Shown here in pieces: positions 43,086 through 53,900 of a stretch of 64,000 nt of DNA. Source of the DNA: Hymenobacter nitidus (GTDB taxonomy: Bacteria; Bacteroidota; Bacteroidia; Cytophagales; Hymenobacteraceae); the NCBI RefSeq assembly GCF_020447315.1, contig NZ_JAJADQ010000006.1, positions 186,001 through 250,000 on the forward strand, in the 5' to 3' direction. The number at the start of each line of letters is the position of its first letter. Position 1 is the stretch's first letter. A program made the translations under genes and the position numbers. A model generated the notes under the pieces. That model worked only from the letters and a program-made list of their open reading frames with translations, was not told where the DNA came from and made no database searches.

Positions 43086-44273
43086 CTAGCCAGCCACGGC
43101 CTGCCGCACGGGCTCGGGTTGGGGCGGGCGGGCCTGCAGCCGCAGCAGCAGCAGGGCGAAGCCGGCGCCGGCCAGGGCCATGCCCACGCCCACCAGGGCC
43201 GGGGAGGTGTAGCCGAAGCCGGCCGCAATGGGCAGGCCGCCCAGAAAAGCGCCCAGGGCATTGCCAATGTTGAAGGCGGCCTGGGTGACGGACGCGCCCA
43301 GGGTTTCGGCCCCCTTCGAGGAGTGAATCATCATAATCTGGATGGGCGCGGCTACGGCCAACGAACAGCCGCCCGCTATAAAGGTCATGACGATGGACAA
43401 CGCCGGACTTGCGGCCACGAAGTAGATGAGCAGCAGGGTGCCGGCCATAGTCAGCAGCAGCACCAGGCAGGCGTTGAGCGGACTGAGGCGGTCGGCCAGC
43501 TTGCCGCCCACCACGTTGCCCACCACCATGCCCAGGCCGGCCACCATCAGAATGTAGGGTACCTGCTCGGGGGCAAAGCCGGAGACGTCGGTGAGCAGCG
43601 GGGCAATGTAGCTGATCCAGCAGAATAGGCCGCCGGTGCCAATGGCCGTGAGCAGCACAATCAGCCAGGTTTCCAGCTTGTTGAAGGCCTTCAGCTGGGC
43701 CTTCACGGAGCCGTTCTGCTCGGGCTCCAGCGCCGGCAGAACCAGCTGCACGGCCAGCACCGTAAGCAGCCCGATCAGGCCCACCCCGGCCAGGGTGTAG
43801 CGCCAGGAATAGTGGTGGCCGATGTAGGTACCGATGGGCACCATGAGCAGGTTGGCTACCGTGAGGCCGGCAAACATGATGGAAATGGCCTGGGCCTGCT
43901 TGCCCTTCTCGGCCAGCCGGCTAGCCACCACCGAACCCACCCCGAAAAAGGCCCCGTGTGGCAGCCCCGACAGCAGCCGGGTAATGAACAGCACGGTATT
44001 GTTGGGCGCAAATGCCGACAGCGTGTTGAACACCGCAAAGAGCAGCATCAGCAGCATCAGCATTTTCTTGGGGGCCACGCCCCCGCCCCCCACGGCCAGC
44101 AGCGGCGCCCCGATGACGACGCCCAGCGCGTAGCCCGAAATAACGTAGCCCGCCTGCGGAATCGTGACGCGGAACTCGGCGGCAATGTTGGGCAGCAGCC
44201 CCATCATCACAAACTCGGTGGTGCCAATAGCTAAGCCGCCCAAAGCCAGCGGCAGTAATTTTGATTTTCCCAT
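43086..44273 (-). CDS. MFS transporter, DHA1/AraJ-like exporter
   Basis: From the ATG at 44273 the protein has 395 residues with twelve predicted membrane helices. It opens with GKSKLLPLALGGLAIGTTEF, typical of the DHA1 family of AraJ/YdhP-like sugar or drug exporters. A loop GSVVASRLAEKGKQAQAISI between early helices also fits that family. The substrate is unknown. The longer frame to 44609 is rejected because its extra 112 residues have no membrane or signal character. It is monocistronic between the DUF983 and metal-efflux genes. Confidence 0.9.
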   Translation of the reverse strand: MGKSKLLPLALGGLAIGTTEFVMMGLLPNIAAEFRVTIPQAGYVISGYALGVVIGAPLLAVGGGGVAPKKMLMLLMLLFAVFNTLSAFAPNNTVLFITRLLSGLPHGAFFGVGSVVASRLAEKGKQAQAISIMFAGLTVANLLMVPIGTYIGHHYSWRYTLAGVGLIGLLTVLAVQLVLPALEPEQNGSVKAQLKAFNKLETWLIVLLTAIGTGGLFCWISYIAPLLTDVSGFAPEQVPYILMVAGLGMVVGNVVGGKLADRLSPLNACLVLLLTMAGTLLLIYFVAASPALSIVMTFIAGGCSLAVAAPIQIMMIHSSKGAETLGASVTQAAFNIGNALGAFLGGLPIAAGFGYTSPALVGVGMALAGAGFALLLLRLQARPPQPEPVRQAVAG

Positions 44274-44427
44274 CAGATAGATACCGGCAAAAAAGAGTGA
44301 ATAAGCCCGCTCCGGCCGGCCTTGCGGGCGGCGGTTAGGCAGTAAGTAATAAGTGGTGGGATTGGGGTCGGGAAAAGCGGATTGGATAGCAGCTTTCTGC
44401 TGGCAGGCAGCGGCGGGGGCCAGGGGT

Positions 44428-45612
44428 TTACTCTTCCTGTTGCTGGCCTTTGCTGAGCTCCGCCTCCAGAAAGTACGCCCCGCGCCGCACGAGCTGGGTG
44501 GTATCGGGTAGTTCGTCGAGGGGCCGGATGGCCACGTCGCCGCTCTGCACCGAGCCCGTCTGAACGCGGTAGCGCCGGAACTGGTTGCCGGTTTTGCCAA
44601 CCCGGGCAAAGATATAGCTCAGCTCCCCGGCCTGAATGACGGCCTCTTCCGGCAAGGTGGGCTGGCGCGCCCCGCCGGTCTGAATCTGGGCCGCTACGTA
44701 CTGCCCGGGCAGCACCGGGGCCTTATTATCGTCGAGGTGGGCGTGCACGTTCACGGTACGGGCCTCCCCGTCGAAGTCCTGGCCGATGAGGTAGATGTGG
44801 GCCGAAAACTCCTGCTGCACCGAGCTGCTGGGCACCTTGAACAAGATCTTCTGGTTTTTGCGCAGGCGGGCAATATCCTTCTCAAACACCTTGAGCTCCA
44901 GGTGCAAATCAGCGTGGTTCAGAATTTCGACCAGCACATCCTGGGGGTTGGCGTACTGGCCGGGGTTGATGTTGACGGCCTTCACAAAGCCGCTCAGCGG
45001 GGTAGTCAGGGCCACATTGGGGGTCAGGGAAGACGCCCGCAGCCGCTCGGGTGCCAGGCCCAGCAGGCGCAGCTGCCCGGCCAGGGCCCGCTCGGTGGCC
45101 TGCTCGGTGGCGTAGTCGGCCTGGGCCTGCTGCAGCTTGCGCTTGGCCCCCACATCTTCCACGTCCAGCACCCGCTGGCGCTCCAGCTCCTGACTCAGAA
45201 ACGTGAGCCGGGCCCGGGCCTGCAGGTATTCCTGTTGCAGCTTGAGGTAGTCGGGGTGGCGCAGAATGGCTACTACGGCGCCTTTTTTCACCTGCTGACC
45301 CGGCAGCACCTCCACGCGCTGCACATAGCCGCCCAGCACGGCACTGATGGACACGCGGTTCTGGGGCGGCACGTCCACCACGCCGTTGGCCAGCACGTTG
45401 GTGGTCATATTCTTGTGCGTAAAGCTCCCGATTTCAATGCCGGCCGCCGTGAGCTGGGTCGGACTCAGGGTAATCAGGTCGGGCGAGGCCGGAGTGGCCG
45501 GCGCTGCGGCAGGCGTGGCGGGTTCGGCCGCCTTGCTGTTGGACTGGCAGGAGGATGCCAGACTGGCGCCGGCCACTGCGAAAACGAGGTAAACTAGTGA
45601 AAAGCGAAGCAT
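44428..45612 (-). CDS. Heavy-metal efflux RND periplasmic adaptor (CzcB/CusB-like)
   Basis: The 394-residue lipoprotein (LASSC, Cys22) is a membrane fusion protein. It has a barrel-sandwich start (RVSISAVLGGYVQRVEVLPG), a coiled-coil hairpin (about 120-175), the second half of the sandwich (TTPLSGFVKAVNINPGQYAN) and beta-barrel and proximal domains. It joins the inner-membrane pump to the outer-membrane channel, here both encoded by the fused gene 26 bases upstream. It is the last gene of the efflux operon. Confidence 0.92.
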   Translation of the reverse strand: MLRFSLVYLVFAVAGASLASSCQSNSKAAEPATPAAAPATPASPDLITLSPTQLTAAGIEIGSFTHKNMTTNVLANGVVDVPPQNRVSISAVLGGYVQRVEVLPGQQVKKGAVVAILRHPDYLKLQQEYLQARARLTFLSQELERQRVLDVEDVGAKRKLQQAQADYATEQATERALAGQLRLLGLAPERLRASSLTPNVALTTPLSGFVKAVNINPGQYANPQDVLVEILNHADLHLELKVFEKDIARLRKNQKILFKVPSSSVQQEFSAHIYLIGQDFDGEARTVNVHAHLDDNKAPVLPGQYVAAQIQTGGARQPTLPEEAVIQAGELSYIFARVGKTGNQFRRYRVQTGSVQSGDVAIRPLDELPDTTQLVRRGAYFLEAELSKGQQQEE

Positions 45613-45638
45613 GAGAAAGCGCGAAAAGGGGCCGGACG

Positions 45639-48600
45639 CTAGAGGTCAGCGCCGGTGATGGTTTGAAGGGCAATAACCAGCTCGTTGTACTGGCGGGCCT
45701 GGTCGAGGTGGGCTTGCTGAATCTGCCAGGCGGGCTCGGTGTTCACCACGTAGGTTACGTAGTCGATGTCGCCGGCGCGGAAGCTTTTTTCGGCCGTGGT
45801 CAGAATGAGGCGGGCCTGGGGCAGGGCGGTTTGCTCGTAGTAGCTGAGCGACGCGCGGGCCCGCAGCAGCTGTTGGCGCAGAGCCGCCACCTGCCCGTTC
45901 AACTGGGCCGTGGCGTAGGCCAGCTCCGAAGCGGCCACCTGCTCGCCGAGCTGGGCGGCCGCAATCCGGTTTTTCTGCACCCCGCCTAACAGCGGCACCG
46001 ACACGCCCACCTGCCCCACCTGGAAGCCCCGCTCCTTATTAATAGTCTGGGCGAAATAGCCGGCCCGCACCTCGGGCAGACGACGCAGCTTCTCTACCTT
46101 GGTTTGCTGCTGACTGCTAGCCACTTGCTGCTGCAGCAACGCCAGTGTCGGGTTAGCTTCCGAGGTCAGCAGCACCGTATCGGCCGCCGTCAGGGGCGCC
46201 ACCAGGCTGGTGGTAGTGTCGATACTGATGGGGCCGCCGGCGTTGAGCAGCACGCCGAGCTGCTGGCGCTGCACCTGCACGTTGGTGCGCAGGGTAGCCA
46301 ACTGGTTGTGCAGCTCCTGGGCCCGGGCCTCGGCCGATACCTGCTCCAGACGGTTGGTTTCGCCGGTGCGGTAGCGGATGCTGGCGGCCCGGGCAGCCCG
46401 GCGGTACAGGCTGTCCTGGCGGCGCAGCACAGCCAGGCGGCGGTAGTCGGTCAGCAGCCCGTAGTAGGCGCTGCGGATAGCCTGCGTCACTTCCCGGCGC
46501 TGACTGCGGGCCCGTTGCTCGGCCGTGAGCACCTGGGTTTCCAGCAGCTTGCGCTGGGCGGCGTACACCTGGGGCAGGGCGCTTTGCTGCACAATGTTCA
46601 GGCTTTGGTCGCGCAACGGGCCCGAAATCTGGCCGAATTGGTAGTCTACCGATGTTCGGGGCACATCGTAGCCGGTGCGGGTAAGGGCGCGCTGGCGCTG
46701 GGTTTCCAGGGTGGCCGTTTGCAGCAGCAGGCTTTGCTGGGCGCCCAGTTGCAGGGCCTGGTTTAGGCTGAGGGGCAAATTGCCCGGCTGATTTTGGGCC
46801 ACCGTTTGCTGCGGTGCTACCGCCAGCGCCAGGCCGCCTAGCACCAAGAGTACCGTAGTGAGGCGGCCGGCCTTGGCCAAGTGGCCGGCTTCCCGAGGCT
46901 GATGTTCGGGCGTTTCATCGGTCGGGCTGGGCTCCCCGTCCTTGGTAAACAGGGTGTAGAGCACCGGCAATACGACCAGCGTAAGTAGGGTGGCCGAAAT
47001 CAGCCCGCCGATAACCACCGTAGCCAGGGGCTTCTGCACCTCCGCCCCCGCCGCCGATGACAAGGCCATGGGCAGAAAGCCCAGCGCCGCTACGGCCGCC
47101 GTGAGCAACACCGGCCGGAACCGCTCGGCCGTGGCGTGCAGCACCCGCGTGTGCACGGCCCGTACCCCGTTGGCGGCAAAGTCGTTGATACTGGCTACCA
47201 GCACAATACCATTGAGCACGGCCACGCCAAACAAGGCAATGAAGCCCACGCCGGCCGAAATACTAAAGGGCATGCCGCGCAGCCACAAAGCCAGAATCCC
47301 GCCGATGGCCGCCAGCGGAATACCGGTAAAAATCAAAGCCGCCTGCTTCACCGAGCGGAAAGACAGGTAGAGCAGCAGAAAAATCAGCAGCAACGCCACG
47401 GGCACGGCCACTTGCAGGCGCGACTTGGCCTGGAGCAGGTTCTCGAACTGCCCGCCGTAGGCCACGGTGTAGCCCGGCGGCAGCTTCAGATGGGTGTTGA
47501 GCTGCTGCTGAATATCGGCCACCAGGCTTTCCACGTCGCGGTTGCGCACGTTCACCCCGATATTGATGCGGCGCCGGGCATTGTCTCGGGACACCTGCAT
47601 GGGCGCGTTGCGGAAGGCCACGGTGGCTACTTCACCCAGCGGAATCTTCTGGCCACCGGGCAAATCGACGTAGAGGCTGCGCAAGTCCGTGATGCTGCGG
47701 CGGTTCACCGAGTCGAGGCGCAGCACCAGGTCGTAGCGCCGCTCGCCCTCGTACACTTGGCCCGCTACGTCGCCGGCAAAACTGGCGCGCAGCAGCGTGT
47801 TCAAATCGGCCACTTTCAGGCCGTAGCGGGCCATTTTCTGCCGGTCGTAGGTGACGCGCAGCTGGGGTAGGCCCACCATCTGCTCTACTTTCAGGTCGCC
47901 CACGCCCGCCAGGGGCCGGATGAGGTTGCCGGCCTGGGTGGCTTTGTCGTAGAGCACACCCAAATCGTCGCCGTAAATCTTGATGCTGATATCCGACTTC
48001 ACGCCCGAAATCAGCTCGTTGAAGCGCATCTGAATAGGCTGCTGAAACTCCAGGGTAATGCCCGGAATGCCGGCCAAAGCCTGCTGCATCTTGCCCGCCA
48101 GCTCTTCCCGGGAGCTGGCCGAGGTCCATTCACTCTGGTCCTTGAGCACCACGATCTGGTCGGAGTCTTCCAGGGACATCGGGTCAGTGGGAATTTCCGA
48201 GGTGCCGATTTTGCCCACTACCTGCTCGATTTCGGGAAAATTCTTTAGCAATACCTGCTGCACCTTGGTGGTCGTAGCAATGCTCTGGCTAAGCGAGGAG
48301 CCGGGCTTGAGCGTCACGTTCACGGCAAAGTCGCCCTCGTCGAGCTGGGGCACAAACTCGCCGCCCATGCGCAGGAAGATGACCACGGCTCCGGCCAGCA
48401 AAGCCAGGGCCCCGCCCACCACCAGCCGCCGCCACTGCAGGGCCGCCGTAATCAGGGGCCGGTAGCCGCGGTAAAGAAACTTCATCAGGCGGTCGGCAAA
48501 GGTGCCATCCTCTTTGATGTTTTTGCGCAGCGCCCACGCCGACACGGCCGGTACGTAGGTCAGGCACAGCAGCATAGCCCCGATAATGGCGAAGCTCACC

Positions 48601-50036
48601 GTCAGGGCCATGGGCCGGAACATCTTGCCCTCAATGCCGGTCAGGGCCAGAATGGGGAAGTACACAATCAGGATGATGAGCTGGCCGAACAAGGCGGAGC
48701 GCATCATGCGGGTGGCGGCCGTTTCGGCCACGTAGTCCATCGTCTCGATTTCGGCCTGCCGGCGGTGGTGCACGAGGTGGAAGATCATGGCTTCCACGAT
48801 AATCACGGCCCCATCCACGATAAGGCCGAAGTCGAGGGCGCCCAGGCTCATCAGGTTGGCCGACACGCCGAAGGTGCGCATCATGCCCAGGGCAAACAAC
48901 ATGCACAAGGGTATCATGGAGGCCACCACGAGGCCGGCGCGCAGGTTGCCCAGCAAGAGCAGCAGCACGAGCACCACAATCACGCCGCCTTCCACCAGGT
49001 TGCTGGTCACGGTGCGGATGGCTTTGTCGATGAGCTTGGTGCGGTCCAGAAACGGCTCGATAACCAGGCCTTTGGGCAGGGCTTTCTGGATTTCGACTAC
49101 CCGCGCTTTCACGCCCTTGATTGTTTGTTCGGAGCTGGCACCCTTGAGCATCAGCACGATACCACCCACGGTTTCACCCTGACCGTTGCGCGTCATCGCC
49201 CCGTAGCGCACAGCCTGCCCGAAGCGGACGGCGGCCACGTCGCGCACCAGCACGGGCAGGCCCTGGGTGTGCTTCACCACGATGGTGCCCACGTCATCGA
49301 GGGAAGCCACGCGGCCTTCGCCCCGGATAAAGTAGGCGTTGGGGCCCTGCTCCAGGTAGGAGCCGCCGGTGTTGGCATTGTTGGCCTGCAAGGCTCCGAA
49401 CAGCTCGGCCACCGACACCCCGGCCGCGTTCAGCCGCTCGGGGTTTACGCTTACCTCGTACTGCCGCACCGCCCCGCCGAAGCTGCTCACGTCGACCACG
49501 CCCGGCACGCCGGCCAGCTGCCGCTTCACCAGCCAGTCCTGCACGTCGCGCAGCTGACTCAGGGAAAACTGCTTTTCAAAGCCGGGCTCGATGCGGATGG
49601 AGTACTGGAAAATCTCGCCCAGGCCGGTGGTAATGGGGGCCATTTCGGGTTGGCCGGCCTCGGGGCTCAGGCTGCTTTCGGCCGTCTTTAGCTTTTCGGC
49701 CACCAGCTGCCGGGTGAGGTAGGTGTCGGCATCATCCCCGAACACGACGGTAATCACCGACAAGCCGAAGCGGGAGGTCGAGCGGATTTCCTCCACGCCG
49801 GGCACCGTGCGCAGCTGCTGCTCCAGGGGCACGGTAAGCAGCTGCTCTACCTCCTGGGCGGCCAGGGCCGGACTCTGGGTGATGACCTGGACCTGGTTGT
49901 TGGTGATGTCGGGAATGGCGTCGAGGGGCAGGTGGGCCGCCGAGTAGCCACCCCAGGCCACGAGGCCCAGCACCAGCAGGGCCACAAAAAGCTTGTTGCG
50001 GATACTGGCCGCAATTATTCGGGTAAGCATAAGCAA
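45639..50036 (-). CDS. CzcA-type heavy-metal RND pump fused to a TolC-like outer-membrane factor
   Basis: The 1,465-residue protein has a complete RND pump at about 1-1040 (two halves of a large periplasmic loop, twelve helices). Helix 4 has DFGLIVDGAVIIVEA, the pattern of CzcA-like pumps for divalent cations such as Zn, Co, Ni or Cd. After a charged linker (about 1045-1055) comes a hydrophobic stretch LTTVLLVLGGLALAVA and then a full outer-membrane efflux protein (about 1085-1465, LPLSLNQALQLGAQQSLLLQ). The combination would link pump and exit duct in one chain unless it is cleaved at the internal signal-like segment. No frameshift is seen at the junction. An alternative start is the Met two codons later. 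Confidence 0.93.
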   Translation of the reverse strand: MLMLTRIIAASIRNKLFVALLVLGLVAWGGYSAAHLPLDAIPDITNNQVQVITQSPALAAQEVEQLLTVPLEQQLRTVPGVEEIRSTSRFGLSVITVVFGDDADTYLTRQLVAEKLKTAESSLSPEAGQPEMAPITTGLGEIFQYSIRIEPGFEKQFSLSQLRDVQDWLVKRQLAGVPGVVDVSSFGGAVRQYEVSVNPERLNAAGVSVAELFGALQANNANTGGSYLEQGPNAYFIRGEGRVASLDDVGTIVVKHTQGLPVLVRDVAAVRFGQAVRYGAMTRNGQGETVGGIVLMLKGASSEQTIKGVKARVVEIQKALPKGLVIEPFLDRTKLIDKAIRTVTSNLVEGGVIVVLVLLLLLGNLRAGLVVASMIPLCMLFALGMMRTFGVSANLMSLGALDFGLIVDGAVIIVEAMIFHLVHHRRQAEIETMDYVAETAATRMMRSALFGQLIILIVYFPILALTGIEGKMFRPMALTVSFAIIGAMLLCLTYVPAVSAWALRKNIKEDGTFADRLMKFLYRGYRPLITAALQWRRLVVGGALALLAGAVVIFLRMGGEFVPQLDEGDFAVNVTLKPGSSLSQSIATTTKVQQVLLKNFPEIEQVVGKIGTSEIPTDPMSLEDSDQIVVLKDQSEWTSASSREELAGKMQQALAGIPGITLEFQQPIQMRFNELISGVKSDISIKIYGDDLGVLYDKATQAGNLIRPLAGVGDLKVEQMVGLPQLRVTYDRQKMARYGLKVADLNTLLRASFAGDVAGQVYEGERRYDLVLRLDSVNRRSITDLRSLYVDLPGGQKIPLGEVATVAFRNAPMQVSRDNARRRINIGVNVRNRDVESLVADIQQQLNTHLKLPPGYTVAYGGQFENLLQAKSRLQVAVPVALLLIFLLLYLSFRSVKQAALIFTGIPLAAIGGILALWLRGMPFSISAGVGFIALFGVAVLNGIVLVASINDFAANGVRAVHTRVLHATAERFRPVLLTAAVAALGFLPMALSSAAGAEVQKPLATVVIGGLISATLLTLVVLPVLYTLFTKDGEPSPTDETPEHQPREAGHLAKAGRLTTVLLVLGGLALAVAPQQTVAQNQPGNLPLSLNQALQLGAQQSLLLQTATLETQRQRALTRTGYDVPRTSVDYQFGQISGPLRDQSLNIVQQSALPQVYAAQRKLLETQVLTAEQRARSQRREVTQAIRSAYYGLLTDYRRLAVLRRQDSLYRRAARAASIRYRTGETNRLEQVSAEARAQELHNQLATLRTNVQVQRQQLGVLLNAGGPISIDTTTSLVAPLTAADTVLLTSEANPTLALLQQQVASSQQQTKVEKLRRLPEVRAGYFAQTINKERGFQVGQVGVSVPLLGGVQKNRIAAAQLGEQVAASELAYATAQLNGQVAALRQQLLRARASLSYYEQTALPQARLILTTAEKSFRAGDIDYVTYVVNTEPAWQIQQAHLDQARQYNELVIALQTITGADL

Positions 50037-50244
50037 AGGAGTGTTAGCCCACGGCGTGCCGCCGCGCCGGCCTCAGCCGGCTACGCGCGCAAACCCACCA
50101 GCCGGAAAACAAGCTGGTACTACTCAGGCTACAAGAAGGAAAGTGACTGCGCGCACGGGCACTACAACTCCGGCCGGCTTTCTACGTGCCCGAAAGCCAA
50201 CGACGACAGGCCCAGAGCAGAAGGCCCAGCTCCGCCAGTAGCGC

Positions 50245-50667
50245 CTAGGCGCGGCTTCGGGGCGGCTGCAACAGACTGTTGGCCAGGGAAAAGGCATACA
50301 GCGGCCGGCTGTGCGGGCGGTAGGTGGCCATGGGCCGCGCCGCGCGCCGGGCCAGCACCGCAATGTGGGTGGCCGGCACGATGTAGTCGAGGTTGGGGAA
50401 GTTGTGCTGCCCGCGCAGCGGCAGCGTGTCGTGCTCCTGGCCCTGGTGGGCGGCCCGCACGTATTGGTCGTGGGTGGTGCTGGCGGCCCCGTAGTGCAAG
50501 CCCAGAAACTGCGTTACCGACAGCGGCTGCGCGGTGGTGGCCGCGTGGGCGCGGAAGTGCCGCACAAGCTGGGGCAGCTTGCTCAGCTCTTCCACATCGT
50601 TCTGCGGAACCAGACTGCTCACGAGCATGAGCACACTTAAGAAAAGGGCAAGTGCTGATCGTATCAC
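50245..50667 (-). CDS. Small His-rich exported protein leading the metal-efflux operon
   Basis: The frame opens with GTG at 50667 and gives 140 residues. A signal peptide (MIRSALALFLSVLMLVSSLV) is followed by a region with nine His spread over about 100 residues (HFRAH, THDQ, AHQGQEHD, GQHNF). There is no domain I recognise. It precedes the CzcA gene by 208 bases and follows an exact -7 promoter element, so it is probably the first gene of the operon. A periplasmic metal-binding or sensing role is inferred from His content and position only. Confidence 0.65.
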   Translation of the reverse strand: MIRSALALFLSVLMLVSSLVPQNDVEELSKLPQLVRHFRAHAATTAQPLSVTQFLGLHYGAASTTHDQYVRAAHQGQEHDTLPLRGQHNFPNLDYIVPATHIAVLARRAARPMATYRPHSRPLYAFSLANSLLQPPRSRA

Positions 50668-50672
50668 CGGGG

Positions 50673-50680
50673 CAAAGATA
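50673..50680 (-). promoter_or_regulatory. Candidate -7 element of the metal-efflux operon
   Basis: TATCTTTG on the minus strand matches TAnnTTTG and ends five bases before the GTG start at 50667. This is another case of a very short leader. Confidence 0.5.
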
Positions 50681-50730
50681 CAACAGCCTGCTATTTCTGC
50701 TCAGCGCTTTTCGGCTGGACTGCCCCCACA

Positions 50731-50996
50731 AAAGCTATGTACCGGGAGGGTGAACTGAAAATATAGTATAAACCCTATTCATTATGACAGATACATCTAA
50801 CGACACAATGCAAATAAAAGTTGATATAAAACTATAATCACCATGATGTGTCATTATTTTTAATGATATATTACAGTAAATCAAAGCCAAAATACAGTTT
50901 AACACCTCCCGCAAGCCACCAGCGCTGGCGGGCCTGGCTTTGCTTTGCCCCGCTCCCCCTACCTCTATTGCTCATGCTCATTTTACGCTCACACCT
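50731..50996. other. Strongly AT-rich region upstream of the giant secreted protein
   Basis: About 200 bases (50755-50900) are far more AT-rich than any neighbour. They contain the hairpin-like repeat TCATTA-TTTT-TAATGA at 50851-50866. The region separates the divergent efflux operon from the giant gene and probably carries the giant gene's promoter. No gene is seen. Confidence 0.5.
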
Positions 50997-53900
50997 ATGG
51001 CCACACTTCTATTTCCCACCTCGCGGGGCAGCCGGCTTCTCGTTGGCGCCCTGCTGCTTTGTCTGTTGCTTGGTTCCTTAACGGCGCTGGCCCAGACGGC
51101 CCCGTACACCCCCACCGTCAGCTCCGATAAAGACGACTACTCGCCGGGCCAGGTGGCCCATATTACCGGCGCCGGCTGGATCCAGGACCAGTTAGTACAC
51201 GTCGAATTTCAGGAGGAGCCTGATTACCCGGATTTTCACAGCTATGATGTGGCCGTGGATGCCGCCGGCCGCTGGCAGATCGACTACAACATCGAGCAGC
51301 GGCACCTAGGCGTCCGGTTCACGGTAACGGCCGTGGGCCAGACCACCGGCACCCGGGCGCAAACCGTCTTCACCGACGGCCCGGGCCTAGCCCTGACCAT
51401 CCTTTCGCCGAGCCGCAATGCCCGCTCAGCCCCGCGTATGGCTGCCGTTTCCGCTCTTTTCGATTTGAATCTGCTTAATAATGCCACAGTAGCCGGTTCG
51501 CTGAAAGTGTTTAGTCAGCAGGCGGGCGGCAAGCGGGCGGGCACGGCAACCGTGAGCGGCAATGCCCTCTCCTTCCCTGTTCTAAGCTTCAAGCCAGGTG
51601 AAACGGTTTATTCTACCATCACTTCGGCCGTTGAAAGCAACAATGGCAATAAAAATCTGGTCCCGGGTCAGGTTTTCCAGTTTACGACAGCAGCAGCGGT
51701 TGCCCCGGGCACGTTCAGCGGTGGCGCTGAGGTTTCCTCAGTTACCAGTCCCATGTCCGTGGCCCTGGGCGACGTGGATGGGGATGGAGACTTAGACATG
51801 CTGGTGACTAGTACCAGCACAAACACCATTAATATCCGGCTCAACAATGGCACGGGCGGCTTCTCGACGCCAGCTGCCAATGCGCAGGTATCGGTAGGAA
51901 GCCAAGCTTATTATGCAGCCCTAGGCGACATCGACAGCGACGGCGACTTGGATATGGTGACAGCTAACTATAGTTCCACCAACGCCAGCGTAAGGCTTAA
52001 CAACGGGGCCGGGGTGTTCACAGCACCTGCGACTAATTCAGAAGTGCCGGTCGGCAGCGGGGCTTACAACATCGCCCTGGGCGACCTGGATGCCGACGGC
52101 GACCTGGACATGGTGTCGACCAACGGTGCAGGCACAGCCAGCGTGCGGTTCAACAACGGCCAAGGAAGCTTTACCGCGCCAGCAACCAACGCGCAGGTAA
52201 CAATTGGCACTAACCCCAGCTGCGTTGTTTTGGGCGATATCGACGGCGACGGCGACCTGGATATTCTGGCGGCCAACCATGCAGCGGGCACCGTCAGCGT
52301 CCGGCTGAATAACAATGCGGGCGTCTTCACCAGCCCAGCTACTAATGCGGAGGTTCCGGTAGGATCCGCTCCAATCAGCCTGGCGATAGGGGATGTGGAT
52401 GGGGATGGCGACCTTGATATGCTTACGGCCAGTAACGGCATTAGTACCATGAACGTGCGGCTCAACAATGGCTCAGGCAGCTTTAGCGCTCCATCTGCCA
52501 ACGCGCAGGTGGCGCTGGGCTCCTCAGATAATCGCAAGTTAGCGTTGGGGGACATTGATGGCGACGGTGACTTGGACGCGCTGATTCCTACCGTCACGAC
52601 TAACAGGGTTATTATCCGGCTCAACAATGGCACGGGTATTTTCACAGCTCCTGCTACCAATCCGGAAGTAGCTGTTGGCAACTACCCCCAACATGTGGTA
52701 TTAGGGGATATAGATGGAGACCAGGATTTAGACATGGTGGCAGCCAACCAGCAAAGCAACTCTGCCAGTGTCCGCTTAAACCAGCTGGCCCCTCCCACCA
52801 TCACTAGCCTGGCGCCCCCCAGCGGCCCGGTCGGCACGAGCGTGATTATTACCGGCACCAACTTCACCGGCACCAGCGCCGTGACCTTTAATGGCACGGC
52901 CGCCCCCGGCTTTGTGGTCAACTCGGCCACCCAGATTACGGTGAGCGTGCCGCCTGGTGCTACCACTGGGCCGGTGCTGGTGAAGAGCAACGCACAAAGC
53001 AGCAACGGCGTGGCTTTTACGGTGCAGCAAAGCCAGAGCATCACGTTTGCCGCCCTCGACAACAAAATATATGGCGAGGCCCCTTTCCTGATTGCGCCCA
53101 CGGCGTCTTCCGGGCTGCCGGTGAGCGTGGCCGTGAGTGGCCCGGCCAGCTACAATACCACGACCGGCGAGGTAACTGTCAGCGGCATTGGCTCCGTCAC
53201 GATTACCGCCACCCAGGCAGGCAGCCCCGATTTTCTGGCGGCCCCGGCCGTGTCGCGCACCTTCACGGTAGCTCCCGCTACCCCGAGCCTGGCCTGGGGC
53301 CCGCTCCCCGATAGTATGTACGGGGATGACCTGAACGGCAAGCTCACGGCTACGGCGGCCGCCTATGGCACCGCCGTGCCGGGCACGTATGTCTACAAGC
53401 TGGGCCCCACGGTACTGACCGCCGCAACCCGGCTGAACGCCCGCGCTACGGCCTATATCCTCACCGTCGAGTTTACGCCCGCCAGCCCCAACTACACTCC
53501 GGCGACCGGCTCGAACTCTTTGCTGGTGCAGAAAGCCAATCAGACGATTGCCTGGAACGCGCCGGCCCCTATTTCCTACGGCACGGCGTTGGGAAGTAAT
53601 CAGCTGATGGCTACGGTGGCCGGCGTAGCAAGTGGCTCCGAGCCCGGCCCGCTCAGCTATTTGCCGGCCGCCGGCACGGTGCTCAACGCCGGCCCCGACC
53701 AGACGCTCACCGTCACGGCCGGAGCTACGGACAACTACCACCCGGCCAGCAAGTCGGTTCTGCTGACGGTCAGCCCCGTGAACCCGACCGTAACGGCAGT
53801 GGGCGGCAGCTTCTTCTACGATAAGCAGGCGCACGGGGGCAGCGGCTCGGCTACTGGCGTGGGCACTCCGCCCGCCGCTCTTGCTCCCGTAGCGCTGCGC

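Noticed and set aside
51755..52765. CRISPR-like array from the regular repeats
   Set aside because: The repeats lie in frame inside a coding sequence and encode FG-GAP calcium loops; the intervening parts are homologous too, unlike spacers.
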